DNA of 64,000 nt from Sphagnum magellanicum (GCA_021904315.1 CM038907.1:16809223-16873222); one strand, 5' to 3'; positions 1 through 10,358 are shown, counted from the stretch's first letter. Notes: generated by a model from the letters alone, not told the origin. A program made the numbers and translations.

Positions 1-371
1 CAGATGGTGATGAGATAACTACATGTGAAGGACCATCAAGAGGTCATTTTGCAACTAAAATCACATAGCAAAAATATTAGATGTGGGATATTGGTGGCCA
101 ACTCTATACAAAAATGTGAATGATTATTATAGATCTTATGATGCATGCGAAAGAATAAAAGGATTGGCAATTCAAATCTTGCAAAGTTGGTCACAAGTCT
201 TTTAGAAGAACCATTTATGATATGGGGATTTGATTTTGTGGGGCCAATCAAACCAACATGCAAATATACAATAAATAAATACATTTTTGTAGCCATAGAT
301 TATGCTACCAAGTGGGTGGAAGCAAGAGCATTGAGAACCAATACTACAACATAAACAATCAAATTTCTATA
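1..371 (+). pseudogene. Ty3/gypsy integrase, 5' part (zinc-binding region and start of catalytic core)
   Basis: Integrase inserts retrotransposon cDNA into the host genome. Reading about 40-145 gives a degraded H2C2 zinc-binding region (GHFATKI, then YWWP, then SYDAC, where the first Cys of the usual CxxC is Tyr). The core follows from about 190: [11 protein letters not shown] and then [15 protein letters not shown], which are diagnostic of the gypsy integrase rve domain. A TAA at 352-354 breaks the frame shortly before the reading is cut at 371 by a CACTA insertion. The integrase resumes at 2860. The element is cut off by the left window edge, so its reverse transcriptase and 5' LTR are not visible. 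It is clearly a dead copy. Confidence 0.9.
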
Positions 372-784
372 CATTAGAAGAAAATTATTATTTTGCAACT
401 GTTGTATGCAATTAATTTTCAAATGCATGTGACACATGCAACTACTAGACCCCATAGTTGCATAAAACAAGTTGCACACAACTAGTAGTTACATATGACA
501 ATATGTATGCAGATAATATATACAATATGAATTTTTACTTTATACATTTACATTATTTTACAAAGGTTGCCCATGGTGACATGTGTTCGTTTGTGAAGCT
601 CAATTATATGGTGACATGTGGCACTTAAACATTATTTCAATATTCATCATTATTAATAAATTAATAATATTTTGGCCATTCAATAAATTGTGAATCAGAT
701 TTTGACATGTGTCCATTTGTGAAAGCCAATTATGTGGTTACACGCAACAATTTTAAAAGCCCATTGATTTTATTTTTTTAATTA

Positions 785-832
785 ATTAGGTATGTAGGTG
801 GTAGGTAGGTAGGTAGGTAGGGAAGTAGGTAG
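785..832. repeat. Short GTAG tetranucleotide tract
   Basis: A run of GTAG/GTAGGTAG units lies inside the CACTA element. The same tetranucleotide occurs as a much larger tract near 7.5-7.9 kb (as CTAC) and near 29.7 kb. Confidence 0.8.
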
Positions 833-1779
833 GCTAAGGTTTTAAATAATCCAATTTTGTTTTTGGGTTTAGCTTTTAGGGTTGAGCCTTTTTCATTGGC
901 CCATCCCAAATGGCATTTGGTATTTGGTTTGTGAACAAGTCAAATGCATTTACTTATATAGTGCGCACATTTGGAATCCATGGCAAAATATATTGGATAA
1001 AGAATTCAATTGTAAGTGCAACTAATGTAATTGCAACTTACATGCAACTAACCATATTAACCTAGTTTACCTACTATATAAATTAATTATATTGTAAGTA
1101 TTAAAAGTTAATAGGTAATAATAATATAATATTATGATAATATTATTAATTGGTTAATAAATATTAATTTTAATATTTATAATTATAATAACATTTTAAT
1201 AGTTATGATTGTTTATAATAATTAATGATCAATAATATTATATTATTATTAATTGATTTAAATTTGTAGATAAATTAAGTTAATAACTAACCTAAGCTAA
1301 AGTACTTATAGGCAAATTAATGTAACCTATTAACCATAAATATATCACCATAATTAATAATATTTAAAATTAAAATTATAGTTATTGAAGAATAATTATT
1401 ATTATGAACAACTAAGGATGAAAATAATAATAGTAATCAACATTAAAAAATTTATTATTATATTTACAATTAATTAATAATGCTACAATATTATTACATA
1501 GCCTATGCTAATAATTTGTAGGCTAGAATGTGTAACCTATTAGATATAAGTATATTATTATAATTAATAACAATATGGTAATACTAAAAAATAATTATTG
1601 ACGAATAAAATGATATTATAATAATAATAATAATAATAAATATTGAAAAGAAATAGTGAAATCATTAGTACGTAATAAAATTAATAATAATAAGTATAAT
1701 TATAATTATTTTTTAATCATTATATGTGATTAACTATAATGATAATCATATAATATAAAAATTGGGCTAAATTGATTTT

Positions 1780-2500
1780 TATTAAATTAACCACATGCTT
1801 AAATTATTTTTGGCTAAATTAACCATAGTTAAATTAATTACAAGGTTAAATTAATGATGAATTCAATTTTTTTCCTAAAATAATTCAGAAGTTAAATTTA
1901 AAGTAGTAAATTAATTTTGGGTCAACTAACCATAATTAAATTAACTACAAGGTTAAATTTATTAATTAATTTATCCATATTTAATTTAGTCATGTTAGTT
2001 TAGCCATTATTAGTTTAATTTAGCTTCCTAGTTAATTTGGTTTTTTATTTAATTTAGCCATAGTTAATTTAACAAAAGTTAGTTTAACCAACATTAGTTT
2101 AACTAAAGTTAGTTTACCCAATATGGTTAGTTTAACCAAATTTAATTTAGCCTCATAATTAATTTTGTTGTGGTTAGTTTACCAACACTAGTTTAACTAA
2201 AGTTAATTTACCCAATATGGTTAGTTTAACCAACATTAGCCTCATAAGTTAGTTTAACCTCATTAACCTCATAATTAGTTTTGTCATGGTTAGTTTAACC
2301 TCATAATTAGTTTTGTCATGGTTAGTTTAGCTTGATAATTAATTTTGCCATGGTTAGTTTAGCCAAAGTTACTTTGGTCTCATAATTAGTTTAGCAAAAA
2401 TTAATTTAACAAAGTTAATTTAATAATTAGTTTAGCCAAAATTAATTTAACCAAAGTTAATTTATCCTTGATTAATGTGAGTTTAACCTAAATTTAGCCA
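1780..2500. repeat. Degenerate TTAGTTTAACC-type array inside the CACTA element
   Basis: About 700 bp are built from variants of GGTTAGTTTAACC and AAAGTTAATTTAACC, with no constant period. Many units are near-palindromic (GGTTA...TAACC). There is no coding potential. It looks like a low-complexity expansion of a short motif within the element interior. Confidence 0.75.
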
Positions 2501-2742
2501 ATGTTTTACCTTGGGTAGCATTAGTTAATATGAGTTTAACCCTAGTACTAAAGTTATAAAACTACTATACATAGCCTAAGTAGATGTATTTAATATATTA
2601 ATGTAGGTATGTATTAACTTAGGTCATGATTTTTATGACATGTGTCCACTTTGTACACTACTAGTTGCATATTAGTTGCACACACAACCATTTGGCCTAA
2701 AATTATATTGTATCAATTTTGTAGTTGTAGACACAACCAATG

Positions 2743-2826
2743 TAGTTGCAAACGACACCTAGGTGCACACAATTGCATAGTGACTAGTTGCAAACGACAC
2801 CTAGGTGCACACAATTACATAGTGAC
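2743..2826. repeat. Two tandem 42-bp subterminal repeats of the CACTA element
   Basis: Two copies (2743-2784 and 2785-2826) differ at a single position (TTGCAT versus TTACAT). Each begins TAGTTGCAAACGACACC. A third partial TAGTTGCAAAC leads directly into the right terminus. This is the position and form expected of a subterminal transposase-binding repeat block. Confidence 0.85.
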
Positions 2827-2859
2827 TAGTTGCAAACATTAGGATTTCTACTAGTGATA

Positions 2860-3204
2860 TGAGTGCATATTTACTAGGTTTGGATGTCCTTTAATTATAG
2901 TCATCAATGAAGGGTTCATTTCATTAATGATGTTATCAAACATTTGATTAATCATTTTTTGTTGAAACATGTGAGGTCTACAAGCTATTATCCTCAAAGG
3001 AATGGGTTAGCTAAGTATACTAACATAATACTTGGGACTTTGTTGATCAAGTTAGTTAGTGAAAATAAAATAAATTGCGATGAGCATTTTTCAACAATGT
3101 TATTTTCATACAAAACTACATACAAAGTAGCAACAGGGTACACACCATATCAATTAGTGTATGGATTACATCTATTGATGCCCAAAAAGTACATAGTGCC
3201 AATT
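2860..3204 (+). pseudogene. Ty3/gypsy integrase, middle part (rest of catalytic core)
   Basis: Reading resumes directly after the CACTA target duplication with IFTRFGCPL, the next conserved block of gypsy integrases. A single-base frameshift lies around 2905-2920. The frame then gives HFINDVIKHLINHF, STSYYPQRNGLA (with the family's catalytic-Glu helix degraded: K in place of the usual E after GLA), and YKVATGYTPYQLVYG. It ends with MPKKYIVPI at 3204, where a second small insertion begins. It has no intact frame over its full length. Confidence 0.9.
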
Positions 3205-3352
3205 CATTAGTAGAAACTTATTTTTTGCAACTTGCCTATGCAACTACACGTGTCAGATGCATTAAAAACTAGTTGCATGCGACATTTATTAGTTGCATAT
3301 GACACTTGTAGTTCCATAAGACAAGTCACACAAGAGAGTTTTTCTTCTAATG
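3205..3352. mobile_element. 148-bp CACTA-like MITE in the integrase tail
   Basis: The ends are CATTAGTAGAAAC on the left and, in reverse complement, CATTAGAAGAAAAAC on the right, matching the left terminus of the 2,485-bp element. The interior repeats TAGTTGCAT and GCAACTA words shared with that element. The flanking triplets are ATT (3202-3204) and GTT (3353-3355), a target duplication with one mismatch. The 148-bp element minus or plus a triplet leaves the integrase frame continuing downstream. It is a deletion-type miniature of the same transposon family. Confidence 0.82.
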
Positions 3353-3459
3353 GTTGATGGTGGTAATCAAAAAGACAATACTTCAATGAGAGTTTTGATT
3401 ACTAGAGTTTCAGAATTTCCCTCATTTGATGATCTAGCTTTCAAAACCACTTTGTAAGA
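3353..3459 (+). pseudogene. Ty3/gypsy integrase, C-terminal tail
   Basis: After the miniature element the frame continues with DGGNQKDNTSMRVLITRV, matching the segment after MPxxYIVPI in plant gypsy integrases. It ends at a TAA at 3454-3456. The three integrase pieces (1-371, 2860-3204, 3353-3456) are collinear, so the order of events is gypsy insertion first and CACTA-type insertions later. Confidence 0.8.
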
Positions 3460-4200
3460 TCCCTTCCTTCAAGACTCAACCTTTGTCCTATGCCTTTTAG
3501 CTTCCTTGTCAATTGGTGGGATGTCATTACCATCAATAAGCAAGGTTGTTACCGTGCATGGCAACTCTTTAGAATTTCCCGCCAAAATTCCCCATGGTCT
3601 TGGCCTCACCACACCTCCCACCTGGTTCTTTTTTATGCCCATGATGGTAGTAACTAATAGTGCAATTGAATGATGAACCAACAAGCAATAAAAGTCTACC
3701 ATACATGTAACCAAGTCAAAGGGCCAACAAGCAATAAAAGTTTGCCATACATGCAACCAAGTTGAAGCAGATGTTAGTTTTATATTCATTTAGAGGTTTT
3801 CATTAGTTCCCCCCTACAACACTCTACAATCATATGCTAACATTAATAGGTTAAAGACAAGGTCAATAAATTACTTTAATGAAAGATATGTTGCTAATTT
3901 AGTTGAAGCTCCTCAAAAACATGACAACTTTGAAGTTCTTGGTAGAATTATTGAGACTGAAAGAACTTAGCTGTCATGAACCAAAATTTCTGAAAGGAAC
4001 TATTGAGGAGAAAAGGTATGCGGTTGTCATGTATTATAGAGCTTGGCCTTCCAGGTCTATTGTCTTTCCAAATGCTTGGTTTTCATAGGTCTATTTACTC
4101 CTAAATATAATTATAGTTAACTTAGGTCCAAACAATTTTCTTCTAATTATTAACAACATCAAACTACTTTCCAGTTTCCAGTGAAGTCAATGATATTGAA
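3460..4200. other. Gene-free stretch with a 46-bp-period direct repeat
   Basis: No gene is recognised. Two copies of a roughly 39-bp segment beginning CCAACAAGCAATAAAAGT lie at 3678-3716 and 3724-3762. The remainder is probably degraded retrotransposon sequence downstream of the integrase. Confidence 0.5.
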
Positions 4201-5241
4201 GTTATAACTGAAATGTAAAATTACATAAAGTTTCCACGTGTGCAAATATGAGAGATTGCAGAAACTTCGTCATGTTTATACTCTTAGTCTGTATAAACAA
4301 CTGACAAGGGAAAAATTCAAAAGAAATTACAGCCATGCGCAAGAAAGCCATGATTTGATTATTTAAGTTCATGAACATGTTGCACTTGTGAGTGAATCTT
4401 TCCTTGACCATGTTGTCTGGAAATCAATTGTAACATTCTACACAATTAGTATTGAACAAAGACTTATAAGTTTGTGTGCAGCTATTATATGCATCTGTCT
4501 ATATATCCTTAATGGGTATTGGAAGCCATACAAGCCCCCAATCTAGCTCAGTTGAAATGTCCATTACATTTAAATCATGATCATAAGGGGACATTCTATG
4601 ATCAATATTAGGAACTTATCAACCCCCACCTGATCTCTCTCACCAACACTCTTAAATATAGACTATGTAGGGAATAATATTTCTTGATTGCTTTCTGAAG
4701 GACCCTTTGCCAAATCAATATGTCCACATGGCAGTTTGGTTAGTTTTTCAAATTGGATTACATGTTTGCCAACAAGCCACAAGTTCAAAGTTTCAACATT
4801 GCACAGTCCATCTTTGCACAAATGTCAAGTCCACAATACCATGTCCACATTCCCAAGTTGCCATCTCCAAATTTTGTTGTTTGACCACATTGGGCTGTAC
4901 TTCACCCTGTGGAATGCCCCCAAACAAGTCTTCCATCTCAGATTAAATAGCTAAACAACACCACAATTTGTTTAATCAAAGCAATAAAACCTACAAACAA
5001 AGAATTGATATCAATTTTAAATGTTAATGTGACTCTCACCTCTACAATGTGAAGATATTGACCATGGACATTGCCTCCAAGGTTTCAAAAAAACTTTTCT
5101 TGACCTAATTGATAATAGCCATTCCACCTGGTACAACATGAACAAACACATCAGGAATTTGATATTTATAAAAGTAGGCTAGGACTGATTGCATGTAGAC
5201 AAGTTACAAACATGAATGGAGAACTACTACTGGCCCTAAAC

Positions 5242-5327
5242 CTGTCACCAACAACATCTGGTAGATTCCTTGTGATTTGCTTGTACATTCGGGCAGATCG
5301 GTTGCAGACTTTCATGGGATATTTATG
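5242..5327 (-). pseudogene. Exon-like segment of an unrecognised minus-strand gene
   Basis: On the minus strand, TTAAATGTGCAG precedes and GTTTAG follows an 86-bp open segment reading KYPMKVCNRSARMYKQ and then ITRNLPDVVGD. The charged, non-repetitive composition and the AG/GT borders look like a real exon. The family is not recognised. A further segment near 5170-5105 (minus) reads YQIPDVFVHVVPGG. No complete gene model could be closed over 4.2-6.15 kb, so this may be a decayed gene or one with exons I could not place. Confidence 0.4.
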
Positions 5328-5383
5328 CTGCACATTTAAGCAGGGACTTACAACAAGCTTATTTCAAGGTTTATAGGACTGAA

Positions 5384-5765
5384 CTTCCTTACACATTCTG
5401 TACAACATAAGAGCAGTTGAGAAAAGATGTTTCAAGAAAGGTGGTGCCTAGAAAACATTTTGAAAATAGTAGGACAAATTGTTTCATTGCTTGTTTCAAT
5501 GCTTCAACTACATGCATTGAAAGCTGAATATTTTCCTCCTCCAATATATAAGACTGGTTCCATTTACCTTTAGGATTATTTCCTTACATAATTTATAGAT
5601 ACAACATATTGACCACTGAGAAAGGATGTTCTAAGATAAGGTAGGTTCAGAGTTCACCTTTGAAAAAAGTATGACCAACTATTGCATTGATGTTTCATTG
5701 TTTCAGTTGCATGCATTGAAAGCCTAGTATTTTCCTCCTCTAATCTCTAGCCATCCACCTTTCAA
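5384..5765. repeat. Diverged tandem duplication (~200-bp unit) between the exon-like segments
   Basis: Two blocks (about 5384-5565 and 5590-5765) share, in order, TACAACAT, GAGAAAGGATGTT-type, ATTTTGAAAA-type, TTTCATTG, GCATGCATTGAAAGC-type and TATTTTCCTCCTC words. Divergence is high, so the duplication is old. It falls in the presumed intron of the minus-strand gene. Confidence 0.6.
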
Positions 5766-5910
5766 GAAGCTGATTGTGGAGGTGTGCAAACCCAGATTGA
5801 CAAAACTTGTAAAACACAAGGTCAAGCTACATTAAAAATTCCACTAAAAATTTGCATAGACAAAGTCATTCTCTATCATCATGTCTAACACAGTGATGTT
5901 AGCTAGCAAT

Positions 5911-6147
5911 TCAAAGGTGTAGATATGTCATTAAATACCTCCAAAACAAATGGGTCATGTTGGGCAACCAATTCCTACTAGCTTCTTGGTCTGAAGCATC
6001 AGAATCATAAAGTTCAGCCCACCATTCTTCTCTTTCCCTTTCATTCATTTCTCCATAATATTGTTCTTCATACAAGCATAACCTGCAATGTGCATATTCC
6101 TCACTACCATCAACTAACACCCTCCATGCCTGGTTACAATGGTGCAA
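5911..6147 (-). pseudogene. Exon-like open frame, unrecognised acidic protein segment
   Basis: A minus-strand open frame reads AWRVLVDGSEEYAHCRLCLY and then EEQYYGEMNEREREEWWAEL. The coding-like part runs from an AG acceptor at about 6130 to a possible GTAGGA donor near 5978. It is Glu/Arg/Trp-rich with two Cys. It probably belongs to the same gene as 5242-5327, 650 bp further downstream on the minus strand. No family is assigned and no start codon was found. Confidence 0.4.
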
Positions 6148-6654
6148 GGTAGATAATATGTCATGAAAATCCTTCTCTGGCCAAATAATTAATTATCAAT
6201 TCAAAAATTCAGATAACTAATTATTTGATAACTATTTTCCCAGTTTTAGTTTTATGGGGCAAGGTTGAAAAAAATGTAAATAACTAAACTTGGATGTGAG
6301 AAATATTTTTTCCAGGTCATATATTGAGCAATGGGGGTGTGTCTCTTACACATGGACCACCCCTAGTAGGGAGTGAGAGGGATGGTGGGAATTGGAGTGC
6401 ATCCACCATAGGAACCTCCCCCAAAAAAAAAATTCAATAAATTAATAATCATACGTATCCCTTCATTTGTATTTTTTCATTTTTCCTTTGTTCCCAATAT
6501 GTTCCCTTCAAGTTCCCAATGTGTTCCAAATAGCACCTTGCTTTAATCCCATACTAGTGTGAACCTTGTGCATAATGCACAGGTGTGTTATTTCAACAAT
6601 GTTTGGTTGATGTTTTTGGTTTTTTAAAAAAACTTTTCTTTTCAAACAACCGTT

Positions 6655-6870
6655 GGTCCCCCCCTCCCCCAAGTCTTTCACATTTCCCACTCCGGTTCTT
6701 TATCCCATCGACCCCCCCCACCCCGCCCGATCCTTCACATTTCCCACTCCGGTTCTTTAACCCGTTGATCCCCTCGCCCGGTCCTACACATTTCCCACTC
6801 CGGTTCTTTACCCCGTCGATCCCCCCCGCCCGGTCTTTCGCATTTCCCACTCCGGTTCTTTAACCCGTGG
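6655..6870. repeat. 51-bp minisatellite, about 4 units
   Basis: The unit contains CACATTTCCCACTCCGGTTC, then TTTAACCCGTCGATCCCC. The unit length is a multiple of three, so spurious repetitive open frames appear on both strands. These should not be read as a protein. Confidence 0.85.
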
Positions 6871-7524
6871 ATCCCGTCAAGTAGTAGTAGCAGTGGTTTT
6901 TTTCCCTTTTCTTTTTTTTTTGGTCTTTGATGGCCAATTTTGTGATGTCACCAAAGTGACCATCATCCCCAAAAAACAAAAAAAAGAGCCAAATTTGCCA
7001 ACATTACCAAATATGAAAGTTGAAAAAAGAAAAGAAAAAGGGGGTCCTTCCATATTCTTAGCTACCTAATAGAACTTATCATAAAAGTCTAGTGTTTTAG
7101 AATTATTTTTTCCCCAAAATCTGGCCAATTTGAGACCATTTCTTTTTCATGAGAAATCCTGCAGGACGGATGGACGGACGTACGTAAAGCTCTTTCATCC
7201 CATGGCTATTCAACCCTCCCTCAACGCCATCGCTCCGGAATCCAAAACTCCGCCAAAAAAGTAGAATTCTGCTATATTTAACTACTTTCCTAAAAGAACC
7301 GGCGAAGAACCACCGGTTGTGGTCCTTTGAACACACTCTCTCCCTCTCTCTCTCACTGTCCATACCGTTCGGAGTCAGGGGAAGTTACTTTGAACACTCT
7401 CTCTCTCCCACTGTCCGTAGCGAGCGGAGTTAAGGGAGGTTTCATCGTTCCTTGTGCCCCGTGCATAATGCACAGGTGAAATAAAAATCCCACTATCTCC
7501 CAAAACCACAATCTCCCAATCCCA

Positions 7525-7892
7525 CTTACCTACCGACCCACCCACCTACCTACCTATCGACCTACTTACCTACCTACCTACCGACCCACCTATCTACCGA
7601 TCCACCTACGTACGTACCTACCCACCGACCTACCTACCTATCGACTCACCTACCTATCGATCGACCTACCTACCTACCGACCCACCTACCTACCGATCCA
7701 CAACCTACCTACCTACCGATCCACCTACGTACCTACATACCGACCTACCTACCTACCTATCGACCTACCTACCTACCGACCTACCTACCTATCGACCTAC
7801 TTACCGACCTACCTACAAACCGACCTACCTACCTACCTACCTGCCTACCTATTGACCTACCTACCTACCGATCCACCTACCTACCTACTACA
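7525..7892. repeat. Large CTAC/CGAC-type tetranucleotide microsatellite
   Basis: About 370 bp of CCTA/CCGA variants (CTACCTACCGACCCACCTAC and similar) lie within the second repeat unit. There is no coding content. Confidence 0.9.
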
Positions 7893-8476
7893 CTGGAGGG
7901 CAGAAACCTGTATGTTCCCAAATAATTCCCAATAGCACCATTTTTTGACTGATCCTTTATTTTTGTGAGAAGCATGGGTCTGGGTCAAAACCAATTTTTC
8001 TGATTTTGGACAACCATTGGTGAACCCCGTGCATAATGCACAAGTGTATTATTTCAACAATGTTTGGTTGATGCTTTTGGTTTTTAAAAAAAACCTTTTC
8101 TTTTCAAACAACCGTTGGTCCCCCCCCCCCCCCCCTTCGTCGGCCCGGTAAACTGACCCCTGGGGGGCAGTTTCATCCCATCCATGAAATCTCAGAACGG
8201 GGTTTTTTGGATTGCTGCCAAACATTGGTTTCCATGGATCACACTGGGCCAGAGTGACTCAGCACGTGTCCGTGAGCGGAGTTAAGGGAGGCTTCATCGC
8301 ACGACTTCAGGGGCGGCTTCATCGCGCGGAGTTATGGGAGGCTTCATCGTTCCTTTAATATAACTAACTAGTGTGAACCCCGTGCATAATGCACAGGGGT
8401 GTTATTTCAACAATGTTTAGTTACTGTTTTTCATTTTTTAAAAAAACTTTTCTTTTCAAATAATTGTTGGTCCCCC

Positions 8477-8755
8477 CCTCGCCCCGGTCCTTCGCATTTC
8501 CCACTCCGGTTCTTTACCCTGGCCGATCCTTTGCATTTCCCACTCCGGTTCTTTACCCCGTCGATCTCCCCGGCTGGTCCTTCGCATTTCCCACTCTGGT
8601 TTTTTAACCCGTCAATCCCCCTGGCCGGTCCTTCGCATTTCTCACTCCGATTCTTTAACCCGTCGATCCCCCCGACCGATCCTTTGCATTTCTCACTCCA
8701 GTTCTTTAACCCCTCGAGCCCCCCGGCCAGTCCTTCGCATTTCCCACTCCGGTTG
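8477..8755. repeat. 51-bp minisatellite, second copy, about 5-6 units
   Basis: This is the same 51-bp unit as at 6.7 kb, for example GGTCCTTCGCATTTCCCACT followed by CCGGTTCTTTAACCC. Units differ at scattered positions. The long open frames across it are a consequence of the 51-bp period. Confidence 0.85.
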
Positions 8756-9229
8756 GTGTGTGCCACCTAGGTGCTTCAGTTACCCACTTACCTTGGGGTT
8801 ACACCCCTCTGTGGAGTCCAGCAAAACCCCCCGTTCCATAAGTTTGGCAGGGTTGCATCACATCCTGTTCCAGTTCTAAAATGTAAATTAGAATTGTTTT
8901 GATTCTGGTTGCAGTTCTGGTTACACACATAAATCGAGAAGCTGATCCTGGGTCCATCTGTTTTTGTTCTGTTCTGGTTCTAGTCCTTAACTACACTGCA
9001 GTCAGCAGTTACTGGCTTTAACTACTGGTTAACCCCCATTCTAGTTTTTTCCTTTTTTTTTAAAAATGAACGTTTTCAAAAGTCTTGGTTAACTTTCCAG
9101 TTTTCCACTGTCCGTCCGGAGTCAGCAGTTACTGGCACTGTCCGTACCGAGCGGAGTCAGAGGAGGCTGCCTTCGTCCGTACCGAGCGGAGTTAAGGGAA
9201 GCTTCATCCTTCCTTTACTATATGTAATA

Positions 9230-9955
9230 ATAATAATGTTTTGCCCAAAGTTCTCCCCTTCTCACCTAATAGGTGGGCCAAAGTGGAAGGCACTCCATCT
9301 TTCCATAGAATCTTCTATTTTTGGGAGCCTCCATATTTTCAATTTTCTTTTGCGATGGGCCAATCAAATTGGCCCATTGCAAAAAAAAGAAAAGTTGGAC
9401 TGTGAGGCACCCCCAACCAATTAATATGAAACAAAATTAGTACCAAAGTACTAGGTAGGGTGTTCTTTGCAAGGGGTATTAGCCCAGGCCAAAAATGGTA
9501 GACTAACTCCTTTGGGAAGTGAAATTTCATGCAGCCAATGGGAAGGCCCAAGCATGCATTGAAGGTGCCTTCCTATTAAGTTTGGAGTGGGGGAAGGATT
9601 GTTTTCATTTTTCCCTGGTTCCCAATGTGTTCCCACCATGTTCCCTTTAAGTTCCCAATGGGTTCCCATCAGGTTTTCAATATGTTCCCCAAGTTCCCAA
9701 TGTGTTCCACAACATGTTCTCCATAGCACCCCACTTTTATCCCATATGCTTTGGCAAATGTTGTCCTCCTTCCACCTATACAGCTAGGCCAAAGGCCAGG
9801 AACTGTATACTTCATGATTGAACCTTCTATTTTGGGGAGCATCCATAGTTTCAGATTGTTTGAGTGATGGGGCAAATTGGCTCGTTGCGGAAAGAATAAA
9901 ATTGAACTTGGGAGGCATCTCATCTAATTCGTAGGAGAGGTGAATAGGGGATGTG
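9230..9955. repeat. Dispersed repeat copy (TTCCCAATGTGTTCCC family)
   Basis: It shares long collinear stretches with 22150-22870: GAGGCACCCCCAA, TTAATATGAAA, GCAAGGGGTATTA, GAAATTTCATGCAGCCAATG, then a run of TTCCCAATGTGTTCC variants, then ATCCCATATG and CCACCTATA. A partial copy lies at 6485-6550. It has no open coding frame. Its type (MITE, SINE or LTR remnant) is not established. Confidence 0.75.
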
Positions 9956-10171
9956 ATGTAGTCTGATAGGTATTAATAAGTGCGATGCGAAGCGAAGGGG
10001 GGTTTCGTGACAAGCTCTGATTCGAAAAGAGACCTATGAGCTTCCATTGGGACCCATGCTGCTCACTCATCACGCCACAGGAACCACGTGCGTCGCGTGT
10101 TGCAAGGATTCTGTTTGCATGCACTGCACTGCAAACATCTGAATCGTGTTGTGTGTGATTTCGGGTATTTT

Positions 10172-10177
10172 TATAAA
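10172..10177 (+). promoter_or_regulatory. Possible TATA box upstream of the P450 gene
   Basis: TATAAA lies 182 bp upstream of the P450 start codon, within TTTTTATAAATTG. This spacing is compatible with a 5' UTR of about 150 bp. It rests on sequence alone in an AT-rich genome. Confidence 0.35.
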
Positions 10178-10358
10178 TTGATGGAGAAGAACAACGCAAC
10201 TAAACTAGTGCAAATCCATTGCAAAGAGTGGATGATGGATCATCACTCTGAAAATTAGCTGCATAGTACAGGTCTACTACATGATCTGTGCTAGGTACTA
10301 GAGAATTTACATTTCACACATTGTGTTTTTTTTGTTGGTGTTGCAAAGTGTAGCAACC

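Larger units (their letters stand above)
372..2856. mobile_element. Non-autonomous CACTA (En/Spm-type) element, 2,485 bp, with 3-bp target duplication
   Basis: The right end reads, in reverse complement, CACTAGTAGAAAT; the left end reads CATTAGAAGAAAAT, a one-base-degraded CACTA terminus. ATA precedes the left end (369-371) and ATA follows the right end (2857-2859), matching the 3-bp target duplication of CACTA transposons. Both subterminal zones are rich in TAGTTGCA / TGCAACTA words in both orientations, like CACTA transposase-binding repeats. The interior is very AT-rich and holds no long open reading frame, so the element would depend on a transposase made elsewhere. Removing it and one ATA restores the phase of the flanking gypsy integrase, which supports the exact borders. 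Confidence 0.88.
6553..9222. repeat. Head-to-tail array of a GTGCATAATGCAC-headed repeat (about four units)
   Basis: Units start with (CTAGTGT)GAACCCCGTGCATAATGCAC at about 6553, 7454, 8020 and 8368. At least three run TTATTTCAACAATGTTT, then a poly-A/T run, then TTTTCTTTTCAAA and GTTGGTCCCCCC. Three end with GAG(C)GGAGTTAAGGGAGG-type and TTCATCGTTCCTTT (about 7453, 8361, 9222). Units 1 and 4 carry a 51-bp minisatellite, the second carries a CTAC microsatellite, and the third is short. No transposase or reverse transcriptase is seen. The family is not recognised; it may be a non-autonomous mobile repeat that inserted repeatedly next to itself or was amplified in tandem. Confidence 0.7.

Noticed and set aside
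7525-7892. CTAC-type tract considered as a CRISPR-like or telomere-like array
   Set aside because: There are no spacers between repeats and the motif is not a plant telomere repeat; it is a tetranucleotide microsatellite.
8399-8770. 123-codon proline/phenylalanine-rich frame and its minus-strand partner
   Set aside because: They are products of the 51-bp minisatellite, have repeat-driven composition and are open on both strands.
10323-10358. A longer N-terminus for the P450 gene
   Set aside because: The extension starts at GTG. The first ATG in the frame is 10359, which gives a normal membrane anchor.
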